64,000 bases of DNA from CAYRPN01 sp964426135 (GTDB lineage Bacteria; Planctomycetota; Phycisphaerae; Phycisphaerales; Phycisphaeraceae): NCBI GenBank assembly GCA_964426135.1, contig CAYRPN010000005.1, forward strand, positions 1 to 64,000, read 5' to 3'. Made by a program: the position numbers and the translations under genes. Positions 8,660 to 18,001 of the stretch are shown in pieces; the stretch's first letter is position 1; each line of letters begins with the position of its first letter. A model generated the notes under the pieces. The model saw only the letters and a list, made by a program, of their open reading frames with translations. It ran no database searches and was not told the origin of the DNA.

Positions 8660-9136
8660 TCACTCCGCCTTCGGCTCCACCTGCGTGGCCACCGCGCGGA
8701 GATAAGCGTCCAGGTAACGCTCCACGAACTGGTCCAGCGCGTGGACGGTCAGTTGGTGATCCATGCCCCAGACGCTGACGCGCAGATCGACGAACTCCGG
8801 GTCGAGTTGGATGATGAACTGCTCATCGCGCGCCAGGGCGGTGTTGAGTTTGTCGTGGAAGTACGCCGACAGGGCATTGACGCCGGGTCCGCCGACACTG
8901 ATGGTAGGGCGGCCATGGAGGGATTCGTCGTTGATGTACCAGACGTCGGAGCAGACGACGCAGAGGATAGGCGGGTTGAGGTGCTGGCCAAACTTCTCCA
9001 TCCACGCGCGGATGCGCTCGCTGAGCCGATACGCCAGCGGTCGATCGGCGGTCTCCGCCCGCAGGTGCGCGCCCACGACGACGAGCAACAGGTTCGCGGT
9101 CACTTCCTGCGGTTGCGATTCGGATGATTCAGCCAT
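8660..9136 (-). CDS. Conserved hypothetical protein
   Basis: The 158-residue acidic soluble protein (MAESSESQPQEVTANLLLVV onward) has no signal peptide or membrane segment. It alternates strands and helices (NPPILCVVCSDVWYIND, PTISVGGPGVNALSAYF, DEQFIIQLDPEF), which suggests a small alpha/beta domain. No catalytic motif is recognisable. It stands alone between repeat-rich gaps. The codon use resembles its neighbours, supporting a real gene. Confidence 0.65.
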   Translation of the reverse strand: MAESSESQPQEVTANLLLVVVGAHLRAETADRPLAYRLSERIRAWMEKFGQHLNPPILCVVCSDVWYINDESLHGRPTISVGGPGVNALSAYFHDKLNTALARDEQFIIQLDPEFVDLRVSVWGMDHQLTVHALDQFVERYLDAYLRAVATQVEPKAE

Positions 9137-9227
9137 GCGGACATTGTAGATGGATCACGAACCGAAGCGTGGCGCGACGTCGTAGGAACGGCAGCGAAAC
9201 GACTTTCCGGTCTTGCAAGGTTCGTAC

Positions 9228-9339
9228 TCCCCTCCCTTTCAGGGAGGGGCAGGGGGAGGGTCGGGCAAACAGCCTGAATTCATGCACAAACACGCAGTGC
9301 GCCCGACCCTCCCCTAACCCCTCCCTAAGAGGGAGGGGA
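9228..9339. repeat. Inverted repeat, CCCTCCC/GGGAGGG family
   Basis: The left arm CCCTCCCTTTCAGGGAGGGG...GGGAGGGTCGGGC is mirrored by GCCCGACCCTCCCCTAACCC...AGGGAGGGG across about 40 bases. It is a longer relative of the repeat at 11-55 and fills the gap before the prepilin-like gene. Confidence 0.65.
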
Positions 9340-9382
9340 ATCGGAATCGGCCAAGTCGGGAAGCTATTTTGGTCGCGGCCCG

Positions 9383-10123
9383 TTACGGAATCACCGGCGT
9401 CGTCGGCACAAAGTTGGCGTGCCACTTGAGCTTCCACAGGTCGGGAATCTGCACCGCCCGCGCGCTGCCGTCGAGGAAGCTCACGTTGATCGCGTAGTCG
9501 TGGCGATCCACGCAGAACCGGCTCATGAAGTAGGTGTGCGTGTGATTGTTGGGCGGATTGATGAGATTGGCCGGGAAAAAGTCCACGTGGTCAGGCCAGG
9601 AACCGACCCACTGCGAATCGCCGAAGGTCGGGATGTTCGAATCGCCCGCGCGGTCGATGTTGCGGTAGAAACCCTGGAACTTGCCCGTCGGGTCCAGGTT
9701 GGTGTCGAACGCGAAATCGGCAAACGGCAGCAGCCAGAGGTTCATCCCGTAGCTGCCGGGGATGTTGTCGCCCCAGCCGCCCATCGGGCCCCAGGTCTTC
9801 GTCGCGCTGCCCAGGCCGTAGGAATATTCCACCGTGTTGGGGCAGACCAGGACGCGGTCGTCGTCGTTCCAGTATTTGCGGAGCTTGCCGAACCAGTACT
9901 GGTTGGGCAGATGCACCATGCCGAACAGCTTGCCCTTGTTGTCCTGCGCGAACATCGGCAGCGAATTGCCCACCTGCCTGATCTGGGCCGAACACTGCAC
10001 CGCCTGCGCCTTGCGCCGCGACTTGCCCAGCGCAGGCTGCAAGAGGGCGATCAGCACCGTGATGATGCTGATGACCACCAGCATTTCAATCAGCGTGAAG
10101 GCAGGCAAGGAGGGACGTCGCAT
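9383..10123 (-). CDS. Prepilin-type N-terminal domain protein
   Basis: The 246-residue product starts MRRPSLPAFTLIEMLVVISI, a pseudopilin leader with the conserved Glu after the cleavage site. The body has the planctomycete type II pseudopilin layout and ends ...YAINVSFLDGSARAVQIPDLWKLKW, a variant of the H-X9-DG tail (VDRHDYAINVSFLDG). Start chosen at 10123 to give a normal leader; the frame extends 20 codons upstream. It is the second solitary gene of this family in the window and points away from its neighbour at 10407. Confidence 0.82.
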   Translation of the reverse strand: MRRPSLPAFTLIEMLVVISIITVLIALLQPALGKSRRKAQAVQCSAQIRQVGNSLPMFAQDNKGKLFGMVHLPNQYWFGKLRKYWNDDDRVLVCPNTVEYSYGLGSATKTWGPMGGWGDNIPGSYGMNLWLLPFADFAFDTNLDPTGKFQGFYRNIDRAGDSNIPTFGDSQWVGSWPDHVDFFPANLINPPNNHTHTYFMSRFCVDRHDYAINVSFLDGSARAVQIPDLWKLKWHANFVPTTPVIP

Positions 10124-10228
10124 GAGAATGCTCTGAAATTCCCGGTCCACCCACCATCTTATTCGGCATTTCAGGCGACGCAAGAACTAAAACGGGGCAG
10201 GCAATCGGGTCGTGGATCCGTTTGAATC

Positions 10229-10312
10229 GGGTGGCCGGGGCTGAGTCTGCGAAGCCCCGGAGCAATCCACTGCAAGGCACCGGGGCGTCGAAGACTCCTT
10301 CCCCGCCACCCA
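10229..10312. repeat. GTGGCCGGGGCT inverted repeat, copy 1
   Basis: GGTGGCCGGGGCTGAGTCTG opens and CCCCGCCACC closes the element; an internal pair (CCCCGG/CCGGGG) nests inside. A second copy with the same order of blocks is at 31062-31156. It lies in the divergent gap between the prepilin-like and coiled-coil genes. Confidence 0.6.
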
Positions 10313-10406
10313 ATTTAAACGGCCCTATTGCCGACAATCGCGCGCGATCTGAAACCCTGCGGGTAACATGCTCAATATGGCTGGGCCTGCCCCTTGGGAA
10401 TCCAAT

Positions 10407-11393
10407 ATGCGAACCATCCCCATCATCGTCTGCATCGTCATCGCTTCCGCCGGTGCCGCATCTCATGCCGCCGATAAGAGCGCCGCCGACCGCGAACGTG
10501 ATCGGCAGCGCGCCATTCAGCAGCAGATGGACAGCGTCCGCCGGGACATCGATCGCATCCGGCAGGATGTGACCTCGCTGGAACGCAACATCGACAGCCG
10601 AATGGAGCAGATCAAGGACGCGCCGAAGACGGTGGACCCCGCCAAGGCCGCGCTGGCGGAGGCGGAGAAGACGTTCGAGAAATCGACGAACGAAATGAAG
10701 GATTCCGCCAAGCGGGTCGCTGATGGGAACGCGAAGTTGCAGACGCTGATCCGCGGGACCAAGGGTTCCAAGGAAGCCGCCCAGCTCGAAGCCGCCGAGA
10801 AAAAACTGCAGGATTCGCGGGACAGGATGGAGACCATCCGCAAGCCCGCGCTGGACGCGGCGGCGGTGAAGGATCCGGCGTACAAGGCGCTGGTGACGCG
10901 GCACGCCGCCGCGAAGAAGCGCGTCGAGGATGTCCGTACCGAGCAACTCACCGGCCGCGGCACCACCGAGGCGGCGGTCGAGGCGGCATCCGAAATGATC
11001 GACGCCGAGACCCAGCTTCGCGAAGCCCAGGAAAAAGTTCTCTGGGCCAACGAGGAATACATGAAAGCGCTCAAGGCGCTCGACGCCGCGGAAGAGGAAG
11101 AGAAGAACGCATCGCGAATCGCCGCCGAGAAGCTCAAGAGCGATCCGGTCGTTGCCCAGGCGGAGGCGGAACTGGTGACGTCGCGCAAGGCGTTGGCCGA
11201 GGCGCAGGACAAATTGCGCGAGGCGTCGAAGGTCCGCGCGGCCGCCAAGGGAAAACTGGACACGCTCAAGGGCCAGTTCCAGCGTTTTGCCGCCGACACC
11301 GACGCCTTGTCCGCCCGCAAGAAGCAACTGGAAAATCAACTGACCTCCAAGCAGCGGCAATACGACAACCTGCAGCGCGATTACCGGCGGTGA
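10407..11393 (+). CDS. Exported coiled-coil protein
   Basis: A Sec signal peptide (MRTIPIIVCIVIASAGAASH, probable cut after SHA-A) is followed by about 300 residues of Lys/Glu/Ala-rich heptads: QQQMDSVRRDIDRIRQDVTS, then long helices rich in AEA and KAL repeats. It is thus likely a periplasmic rod-like protein, similar in composition to structural or tethering proteins. No enzyme motif is seen. The start at 10407 is preferred over an in-frame ATG at 10368 because it begins directly with the signal. The next gene is in the same direction but separated by a repeat. Confidence 0.7.
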   Translation: MRTIPIIVCIVIASAGAASHAADKSAADRERDRQRAIQQQMDSVRRDIDRIRQDVTSLERNIDSRMEQIKDAPKTVDPAKAALAEAEKTFEKSTNEMKDSAKRVADGNAKLQTLIRGTKGSKEAAQLEAAEKKLQDSRDRMETIRKPALDAAAVKDPAYKALVTRHAAAKKRVEDVRTEQLTGRGTTEAAVEAASEMIDAETQLREAQEKVLWANEEYMKALKALDAAEEEEKNASRIAAEKLKSDPVVAQAEAELVTSRKALAEAQDKLREASKVRAAAKGKLDTLKGQFQRFAADTDALSARKKQLENQLTSKQRQYDNLQRDYRR

Positions 11394-11463
11394 TCCCGAT
11401 TCGCCTTTTCGCGGCGATGACGGCATCGCGATGACGCCATCCGTGGTCGCCGGCGCTCGCACT

Positions 11464-11536
11464 GTTGAGCGCCGGGGCTTGCCCCGTTCCGGTCGACCAT
11501 CGACTCGCCGATGCGGGGCAAGCCCCGTCGCTAAAC
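11464..11536. repeat. GTTTAGC-ended palindrome, CGGGGCTTGCCCCG type, copy 1
   Basis: The left arm (GTTGAGCGCCGGGGCTTGCC) is inverted by the right arm ending CGTCGCTAAAC. Full or half copies lie at 21931-21990, 22103-22127, 32884-32956, 16981-17003 and 8453-8475. Other families share the GTTTAGC ends but differ inside. Confidence 0.7.
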
Positions 11537-11584
11537 TTCTCCTCTTCCTTTGTCCCTCTTCTTTTTTTCGTCCTGGGAATTCGC

Positions 11585-12766
11585 ATGTCCAACCTTATTC
11601 TCTGCGGCATCGCACTTCTCATCATTTCCCTGACCACCGCCGGCTTCGCGCAGGTGCGTGAAACACCCAAGGCCGCCAAGGGCGGCACGCTGAACAGCCC
11701 CGCGTGGAGCGAACCGCCGGCGCTCTTCAAGGAGAGCCTGAAGATTCCCGCGTTCCCGATTCCCACCGATCTGGCGAAGTGGGAGAAGGATCGCGTGAAG
11801 GTGCGCGAGCAACTCGTGAAACTGCTGGGCGATCTGCCGGCCCGCCCTGATCCGAAGAACGTGAAGATCCTCTGGCGCGAAGACAAGGGCGATTTCATTC
11901 TCGAAAAAATCGAGTTCCACAACGGCGTGGACATGATCGTGCCCGGCTACATCATGCTGCCCAAGGACGTCGCCGCCGCGTTCCCCGCCGGCGCGGAACT
12001 GGCATCCGTCGCCAAGGGCAAACCGCGCGCGTGCATCGTTGCCCTGCACGAGCATGGTGGCAGCAAGGATTCCGTCTGCCTCAACGAAAAAGCCATGGAC
12101 CATGTGGGCACGCACCTCGTGAAGCAAGGCTACATCGTCGCCGCGATCGATGGCTACTTCCACGGTGAACGCATCGGCAAAGGCCCCGGTGGCGAAAAGG
12201 AAAACAAGCCCGGGCAGGAAATGACGCTCAGCAAAATCAACCTCTGGCTCGGCCGCTCGCTCTGGGGCATGCAGCTGCGCGATGAACAGTGCCTGCTCGA
12301 TTACCTGCACACCCGCCCGGAGATCGACAAAACGAAGATCGGCGCCACCGGCATGTCCATGGGATGCACCCGAAGCTGGTGGCTCGCCGCCATCGACGAG
12401 CGCGTCAAGGCCATCGTCGGCGTCGCCTGCTTCACCCGCTACTCCAACCTCATCGCCAATGCCGGCATGAAGTTCCACGGCATCTACTACTACGTCCCCG
12501 GCATGCTTCAGCATTTCGACACCGAAGCCATCCACGCCCTGATCGCGCCGCGACCGCACCTGGAACTCTCCGGCGATCAGGACCCCGGCGCGCCCAACGA
12601 CGGCATCGAGTTCCTCGAAAAGTTCCTCGGCGAAACCTACAAGCTCCACGGCAAGCCGGAGAACTTCGTCAGCGTGCTCTACGCCAAGACCGGCCACGAG
12701 TACCTGCCGGAGATGCGCGAGCGGATGCTGGCGTGGTTTGGGAAGCATTTGCCGGTGGAGAAGTGA
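11585..12766 (+). CDS. Exported alpha/beta hydrolase
   Basis: After a signal peptide (MSNLILCGIALLIISLTTAG, cut near GFA-Q), this 393-residue protein has the dienelactone-hydrolase/acetyl-xylan-esterase-like fold: CIVALHEHGGSKD (oxyanion region), the nucleophile elbow GATGMSMGCTRSWW with Ser in GMSMG, an Asp in GDQDPG, and GHEYLPEM supplying the catalytic His. It should act outside the cytoplasm on an ester. The start at 11585 begins the signal; the upstream frame runs through a palindromic repeat. The substrate is unknown. Confidence 0.8.
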   Translation: MSNLILCGIALLIISLTTAGFAQVRETPKAAKGGTLNSPAWSEPPALFKESLKIPAFPIPTDLAKWEKDRVKVREQLVKLLGDLPARPDPKNVKILWREDKGDFILEKIEFHNGVDMIVPGYIMLPKDVAAAFPAGAELASVAKGKPRACIVALHEHGGSKDSVCLNEKAMDHVGTHLVKQGYIVAAIDGYFHGERIGKGPGGEKENKPGQEMTLSKINLWLGRSLWGMQLRDEQCLLDYLHTRPEIDKTKIGATGMSMGCTRSWWLAAIDERVKAIVGVACFTRYSNLIANAGMKFHGIYYYVPGMLQHFDTEAIHALIAPRPHLELSGDQDPGAPNDGIEFLEKFLGETYKLHGKPENFVSVLYAKTGHEYLPEMRERMLAWFGKHLPVEK

Positions 12767-12778
12767 GATGATTTCCGC

Positions 12779-12816
12779 CGGTTAGCGGTGCGCCGCAGGC
12801 GCCTGTGAGACAGCCC
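12779..12816. repeat. GTTTAGC-ended palindrome, half copy, GCCGCAGGCGCCTGT type
   Basis: GGTTAGCGGTGCGCCGCAGG and the following GCGCCTGTGAGACAGCCCC match the left arm of the larger element at 20490-20646. It abuts the start codon of the propeller gene at 12818 and leaves no room for a separate Shine-Dalgarno site. Confidence 0.55.
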
Positions 12817-12817
12817 C

Positions 12818-14161
12818 ATGCACACGAATGCGCTTTCATGTTTGACGACGTTGGTGTCGCTGGCTCTGATCGTCGGCGAGACCCGCGCCGAAGACTGGCC
12901 GCGCTGGCGCGGGCCGCGCGGTGACGGCACGTGGCAGGCGCCGAAACTGCCGGAGCAGTGGCCGGCCGATGGTCTGGCGCGCAAGTGGCGCGTGGAGGTC
13001 GGTGGCGGATACGCGGGGGTGACGGCGGCGCGGTTTCCCGCGCTCGATAGCAGCAAGCCCGCGCGGGATGTCACGCGCGTCTACACGATGGATCGCCTCG
13101 CGCCGCCGAGGCATGACAGGGAGATCGAGCGCGTCCTTTGCTTTGACGGCGACACCGGCGCGGAACTGTGGAAGCATGTCTACGACGCGCCCTATGGCGA
13201 TCTCACCTACAACTCCGGCCCGCGCGCCAGCGTCACCATTCACGACGGCCTGGCGTACACGCTGGGCTCCGTCGGCCACATTTTCTGCCTCGATGCCGCC
13301 ACGGGAAAAGTGGTCTGGTCGAAGGACACGATGAAGGATCACAAGGCGGAGCGGCCGTATTGGGGCTTTGCCGCGTCACCGGTGATTCTCGGCGATCTCG
13401 TGCTCTATCACGTGGGTGTGCCGAAGGGCTGCGTCGTGGCGTACGACCGCAAGACCGGTCAGGAGAAGTGGCGGGGCGGTGACGATCCGGCGGGCTACTG
13501 CACGCCGTACCTCATCGCTCCGACGGCGACGGGAAACAAGCCATTGACGCGCGGGGAGCAGGAGAAGAACCCCACGCAGATCATCATCTGGACGCCGGAG
13601 AGCGTGCTGAGTTTGTCGCCAAAGAACGGCGAAACGCTGTGGCGGTATCCGTACAAGATTCAGTACGGCGTCAGCATTCACACGCCGTTGTTCGAGGAGA
13701 ACACGCTGTTCATTTCCAGCTACTGGCACGGCCCGCGCGCGTTCGCACTCGGCGAGGATCCGCGCAAGTTCGAAATCGCCTGGCAGCAGGAGAAGCCGCT
13801 GTGCGGGCTGATGTCGCAGCCGATCTATCGCGACGGCCACTGTTATTTTCTGGACAAGGACCATGGCCTGACGTGTTTCGAGTTGAAGAGCGGCAAGAAG
13901 CTGTGGGACGACAAGCACGCGATGACGCCGCGCGGGCAGAACCCGCAGGCGAATCTCGTCTGGCTCGGCGACAGCGACCGCGTGATTGCCCTCAACGCCA
14001 AGGGCGATCTGATCCTCGCCCGGTTGACGCCGAAGGGATACGAGGAGCAGTCGCGCACGAAGATCATCGGCGACACCTGGGCGCACCCGGCGTTCAAGGG
14101 TTCGCGGGTCTATGCCCGCAGCGATCAAGAACTGGTGTGCGTGGAGATGGCGGAGAAATGA
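12818..14161 (+). CDS. PQQ-like beta-propeller exported protein
   Basis: A signal peptide ends near TRAEDWPRWRG, and EDWPRWRGPRGDGTW is the standard opening of planctomycete PQQ-binding-like (BamB-type) propellers. Repeated blades follow: VLCFDGDTGAELWKHVYD, FCLDAATGKVVWSKDT, VVAYDRKTGQEKWRGGDD, VLSLSPKNGETLWRYPYK and TCFELKSGKKLWDDKHA. This gives a periplasmic scaffold-like propeller; cofactor binding and enzymatic activity are not assured. The 447-residue length is normal. Located 51 bases after the hydrolase and in the same direction, so co-transcription is possible. Confidence 0.85.
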   Translation: MHTNALSCLTTLVSLALIVGETRAEDWPRWRGPRGDGTWQAPKLPEQWPADGLARKWRVEVGGGYAGVTAARFPALDSSKPARDVTRVYTMDRLAPPRHDREIERVLCFDGDTGAELWKHVYDAPYGDLTYNSGPRASVTIHDGLAYTLGSVGHIFCLDAATGKVVWSKDTMKDHKAERPYWGFAASPVILGDLVLYHVGVPKGCVVAYDRKTGQEKWRGGDDPAGYCTPYLIAPTATGNKPLTRGEQEKNPTQIIIWTPESVLSLSPKNGETLWRYPYKIQYGVSIHTPLFEENTLFISSYWHGPRAFALGEDPRKFEIAWQQEKPLCGLMSQPIYRDGHCYFLDKDHGLTCFELKSGKKLWDDKHAMTPRGQNPQANLVWLGDSDRVIALNAKGDLILARLTPKGYEEQSRTKIIGDTWAHPAFKGSRVYARSDQELVCVEMAEK

Positions 14162-14200
14162 CGTTGAACCAAACAACAGAAGCGCCAACGCAGCGTCTCT

Positions 14201-14312
14201 TCGTTTAGCGGCGGGCCAGAGGCTCGGCGGCGGCCCGCGCTGACGCACTGCAACAGTACATCGTCGGCTCGCGCGGAGCGTCGGCGGCCCTCCTGCTCCG
14301 CGGCTAAACGAG
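14201..14312. repeat. GTTTAGC-ended inverted repeat, CGGCGGGCC type
   Basis: TTCGTTTAGCGGCGGGCC at the left is mirrored by CTCCGCGGCTAAACGAGG at the right, with an interior unlike the other GTTTAGC families. It separates the convergent propeller and DUF1501 genes. Confidence 0.55.
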
Positions 14313-14318
14313 GAACGC

Positions 14319-15785
14319 TCACGTCAACCCGCGGATCGGCTCGCCTTCGTACACGAAATGCGGTCGCTGGATCTGGTCGTACCACGCCACGGTGCGCGGC
14401 AGGCCCAGCGCTTCATAAATCGTGGCCGCCATGTTCTCCGGCTTCCACGGATCGCGGATGGGATACGCACCGAGCTTGTCCGAGGCGCCGATCACGTTGC
14501 CGCCTTTGACGCCGCCGCCGGCGAAAAACACGGACTGCACCGCGCCCCAGTGATCGCGGCCGGGCAGGTCGGCGTTAGGAATCTTGAAGATGCGCGGCGT
14601 GCGTCCGAACTCGCCCGCCATCACGATCAGCGTGTCCTTCAGCAGGCCGCGCGATTCCAGATCGTCGAGCAAGGCGCTGACGCTGCGATCCATTGGCGGC
14701 AGCAGGAAGTTCTTCAGGTTCGGGAACGCCGACTGATGCGTGTCCCAGGTTTCATTGTTGCCCAGGTTCACCTGCACGAGGCTGACGCCCGCCTCGACCA
14801 GCTGCGCCGCCATGAGCAGCGAAAGGCCGAAGCTGTTGCGGCCGTAGGCGTCGAGGCGTCTCGGATCGGCGCGCGAGACGTCGAACGCCTCGTGCACCTT
14901 GCCGTTCATCAGGAGCGACAGCGCCGCCTCGCGGTAGCGATCGAGTTCCTGCGTTTCGCCCGCCTTGTCGAGCACGCGCCGCTGGCTGTCGAGCGTGCGC
15001 CGCAGCCACTGGCGATCCTGCACGCGCTGCGGCGTGACGCCTTGCGGCAGTTCGAACCGCGGCATCTGAAAGACCAGGCGCGGGTCTTCGATCTTGCCCT
15101 TCTCGTGGTGGAAAAGATATTCGGGATACGCCCCGTAGCTTTGCGGGTGATAGGGCGACGCCTCGACAAAGAACGGATCGCGCTGCTGGCCCATCATCCC
15201 GGCGAACTGCCCGGGAAGCGTGCGGCCGGTGTTGTGCACGATCTTGTCGGGCAGCACCACGGCCGGCGGCAGATTGTTCTCAGGCTCCATCACCTCGTTC
15301 GTAATCGCCGCGATGCTCGGCCAGTCCGTGGGCTTGGGCTTGCTGGGGTCATACTCCGGCGGCATCGGCGTGCGGCCGGTGAGCATGACGGTGTGGCCGT
15401 TGCTGTGCTCGTTGTAAGGATGCGTCAGCGATCGCACCAGCGCCCACTTGTCCGACCGCGCCGCGAGCATGGGCAGGTGCTCGCAGATGTGAACGCCCGG
15501 CGTTTTCGTCCTGATCGGGCGGAACTCGCCGCACACGTCCAGCGCGTCGGGCTTCATGTCGAAGCTTTCGTGCTGGGCGAGGCCGCCGGAGAGAAAAATG
15601 TAGATCACCGCCTTGGCGCGGGGCGTGCGCTGCGCCTGCTTCGCATCCGGCGCGGCCATGGCGCGCAGGGCGCTCAGATGATTCATCCCCAGCCCCAGCA
15701 ATCCCACCGCGCCGGCCTGGATGGCGGCGCGGCGCGAGAGCAGTTGAGCGGGATGCTGCGGGTTCTGTCGGCGTGGGTGGGGCAT
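14319..15785 (-). CDS. DUF1501 protein (Tat-exported)
   Basis: The 488-residue product has a Tat leader (SRRAAIQAGAVGLLGLG), then IYIFLSGGLAQHESFDMKPD, GEFRPIRTKTPGVHICEHLP, SLTHPYNEHSNGHTVMLTGR and VMAGEFGRTP, the order found in planctomycete DUF1501 proteins, which are distant relatives of the sulfatase/alkaline-phosphatase fold. Usually DUF1501 genes sit next to DUF1549/DUF1553 genes; this one does not. The reaction is unknown. Its long antisense open frame is only a GC effect. Confidence 0.9.
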   Translation of the reverse strand: MPHPRRQNPQHPAQLLSRRAAIQAGAVGLLGLGMNHLSALRAMAAPDAKQAQRTPRAKAVIYIFLSGGLAQHESFDMKPDALDVCGEFRPIRTKTPGVHICEHLPMLAARSDKWALVRSLTHPYNEHSNGHTVMLTGRTPMPPEYDPSKPKPTDWPSIAAITNEVMEPENNLPPAVVLPDKIVHNTGRTLPGQFAGMMGQQRDPFFVEASPYHPQSYGAYPEYLFHHEKGKIEDPRLVFQMPRFELPQGVTPQRVQDRQWLRRTLDSQRRVLDKAGETQELDRYREAALSLLMNGKVHEAFDVSRADPRRLDAYGRNSFGLSLLMAAQLVEAGVSLVQVNLGNNETWDTHQSAFPNLKNFLLPPMDRSVSALLDDLESRGLLKDTLIVMAGEFGRTPRIFKIPNADLPGRDHWGAVQSVFFAGGGVKGGNVIGASDKLGAYPIRDPWKPENMAATIYEALGLPRTVAWYDQIQRPHFVYEGEPIRGLT

Positions 15786-15961
15786 GGATGATTCCGAACG
15801 TCGAGGAAAACCTCATTCATCCTATTCGAGTACTCGAACCTCACAAGCCCAATTTTCGCCGCCGCTCTTGTGACGGGAACGAACGCAGCCGCATCCAAGC
15901 TGGCATGCCCCATGCTTCACTTGCCGCCGCGCGATCCACAGCCCCTGCCTATGATGGCGTC

Positions 15962-16834
15962 ATGTCGACCGCAACGACCTCTACCGCCGCCAGCCACGCA
16001 CACGAAGTGCGCTGCCTCGAAGTCTGGGGCGGCACGGAGGCTGTCGAGACAACGCTGAACCTGCCGGGGATCGACGCGTGGATTTTCAGCAAGCCCTACG
16101 CCGGCGCCGAGCAGGGCGGCGATATTCACTACATCTCCAGTTGTTTTACCGGCCGCGTCGCGCGCTTCGCCGTCGCTGATGTCAGCGGGCACGGCTCCGA
16201 CGTGAGCGAACTGTCGGGCAAACTGCGCAAGCTGATGCGCAAGCACATCAACTACCTCGATCAGACCGGGCTGGCGCAGGTGCTCAACAAGGAGTTCGCC
16301 GCGCAGGCGGAAGCGGGCAAGTTCGCCACCGCGGTGCTGCTTTCCTATTTCGCGCCGACGGATCACCTGATCATCTGCAACGCGGGCCATCCCCGGCCGT
16401 TCTGGTACCGCGCGGCTGACAAGACGTGGCACGCGCTGGATCACACCATCGAACATTCCGAAGCGGCAGCGCCCAACAACCTGCCGCTGGGCATCGTCGA
16501 ACCCACGGACTATGTCCAGTTCACGGTGAAGCTCGCGCCGGATGACATGGTGCTGGTGTACACCGATTCGATGACCGAAGCGAGAGCAGGCGACGATGGC
16601 CCGCTGCTCGGCGAGGCGGGGTTCCTCAATCTCGTGCGAAGCGTGCCGATCGGCGATCCCCAGCGATTCGGGCGCGATATCCTCGATCGTGTCGCGGCCT
16701 ATCGCCAGGGCGCGACCGCGGACGATGACCAGACCCTGATTGTGCTGCATCACAACGGCAGCGAACCGCCCAATCGCCCCTTGCGAAATGCGATCCGGTG
16801 GATGGCGGACTTGTTGGGACTGGCGGGGGACTGA
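15962..16834 (+). CDS. PP2C-family (SpoIIE-type) phosphatase
   Basis: This 290-residue cytoplasmic protein has the SpoIIE/RsbU-type phosphatase core: PYAGAEQGGDIHYIS, the metal-binding FAVADVSGHGSD, LLSYFAPTDHLIICNAGHP, and DDMVLVYTDSMTEA. No sensor or HAMP domain precedes it. Such enzymes dephosphorylate STAS proteins in partner-switching systems; STAS and kinase genes lie at 35.9-37.7 kb, so they are candidate partners (inference). Start at 15962 is favoured because the 63 codons upstream look non-coding. Confidence 0.85.
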   Translation: MSTATTSTAASHAHEVRCLEVWGGTEAVETTLNLPGIDAWIFSKPYAGAEQGGDIHYISSCFTGRVARFAVADVSGHGSDVSELSGKLRKLMRKHINYLDQTGLAQVLNKEFAAQAEAGKFATAVLLSYFAPTDHLIICNAGHPRPFWYRAADKTWHALDHTIEHSEAAAPNNLPLGIVEPTDYVQFTVKLAPDDMVLVYTDSMTEARAGDDGPLLGEAGFLNLVRSVPIGDPQRFGRDILDRVAAYRQGATADDDQTLIVLHHNGSEPPNRPLRNAIRWMADLLGLAGD

Positions 16835-16857
16835 TGGACCGTTGCTGTGGCGGGGCG

Positions 16858-17003
16858 GCCAAGGAGCCGTGCAGGATCACATCGCATGTGGGACGACTTT
16901 CCAAGTCGTCCGGCTGGGAGCGAAGCGATTCGAATCTGCGGAGTGAATCTTGCACGGCTCCCAAGGGTTGCCGACCGGAGCGGGGCGAGCCCCGTCGCTG
17001 AAC
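16858..17003. repeat. Composite palindromic repeats
   Basis: Outer arms GGAGCCGTGCAGGAT (near 16864-16878) and ATCTTGCACGGCTCC (16947-16961) enclose a tight hairpin, GACGACTT-TCC-AAGTCGTC. A half copy of the CGGGGC-GCCCCG/GCTGAAC family follows at 16981-17003. The cluster sits between two convergent genes and may also hinder read-through. Confidence 0.55.
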
Positions 17004-17008
17004 GCCGG

Positions 17009-18001
17009 TCATCGCGCACATGCATCTACCATCTCGCCGCGGGCGACTTCGCAACGCGGTGACTCTTCGCGGGTTGTGGATTCTTCCGAAACATTCTGCG
17101 GCGGCGGTTCGTTGCCTGGCGCGTCGATCCGCTGCGGGCCGTCGTAGTACCCCATCAAGAGCGGCACGGGGCCGTCGCCTTTCGTGGCGATCATGAATTC
17201 ACAGGCACGCACGCAGTCGCCGCATTCCAGGCAATGGTTGCGACCGGGGGCGTCGGTGATGCTCAGGCCGCGCTTGCCGTCGGATGAATCGGTCAGCGCC
17301 GTCAGGTCGCGCGGGGTGAGACTCACCGGGCAGACGTTGTCGCACGCCTTGCAATCGATGCAGGAATCCGCGGCGTTGCGGAAGTGGATGCCGAAATATT
17401 TCGCCGGCGAAACGACCGAGTAGTACATGCCGATGGGGCAGACCTTCTTGCAAAACTCCCACTGCCAGTAGCGCCCGTGCAGGAACGCGCCGGCCGTTCC
17501 GACGGCGATGATGGACCAGCCGATGATGATCTGGCGAAGACTGCCCAGCACGAGCATGCGCGGATCGCACCACCAGGCGAAGACGGAAACGACGAAGACC
17601 GCCGAGTACGCGGCCCCGTTGAAGGTCGCGACCCCGCGCTGCTTCTTCGTCAGGCCCGCGGCGTCGAGGCGCTCGCCGAAGCGACTGACCTGTCCGACCG
17701 GGCAGCCCCATCCGCAGAACAGCCGGCCCGCCAGCAGATTGCTCAGGAACGTGACGGCATACATCGCCGCGATGCCGATGATGACGCCCGCCAGCGCGTG
17801 CTTGAACGGCGCGGGTTGAAAGAGCAGCCGGTGCTCGCCCACCCAGAAGTCCACGCGCGTCAGCCCGCTCAGCGGCACGCCCACCAGCACGAGCATCGAG
17901 AAAGTCTGCGCCAGCCTGCGCAACCAGAGATAGCGGTGCGGCTGCTTGTCCAAGGCCTTGAACAGCTTCAGGCGTATGTTGGGCTTGCTGGGCTTGCTCA
18001 T
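17009..18001 (-). CDS. NapH-like membrane 4Fe-4S ferredoxin protein
   Basis: The 330-residue protein has about four or five membrane helices, the paired FCGWGCPVGQ and FCKKVCPIGMY motifs, and two 4Fe-4S clusters (CIDCKACDNVCP and CLECGDCVRACEF) in the last third, the NapH/NosR/RdxA pattern of membrane electron-transfer proteins. The start at 18001 has AAGGTGA just upstream and removes 44 non-coding-looking residues. No napA, nosZ or ccoN genes are next to it, so its redox partner is not shown. A maturation role like CcoG/RdxA is a possible alternative. Confidence 0.8.
   Translation of the reverse strand: MSKPSKPNIRLKLFKALDKQPHRYLWLRRLAQTFSMLVLVGVPLSGLTRVDFWVGEHRLLFQPAPFKHALAGVIIGIAAMYAVTFLSNLLAGRLFCGWGCPVGQVSRFGERLDAAGLTKKQRGVATFNGAAYSAVFVVSVFAWWCDPRMLVLGSLRQIIIGWSIIAVGTAGAFLHGRYWQWEFCKKVCPIGMYYSVVSPAKYFGIHFRNAADSCIDCKACDNVCPVSLTPRDLTALTDSSDGKRGLSITDAPGRNHCLECGDCVRACEFMIATKGDGPVPLLMGYYDGPQRIDAPGNEPPPQNVSEESTTREESPRCEVARGEMVDACAR

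Noticed and set aside
14358..15791. A 477-codon plus-strand frame opposite the DUF1501 gene
   Set aside because: It mirrors a clearly conserved gene codon for codon; the residues (Arg, His and Val-rich) are typical of antisense in GC-rich DNA.
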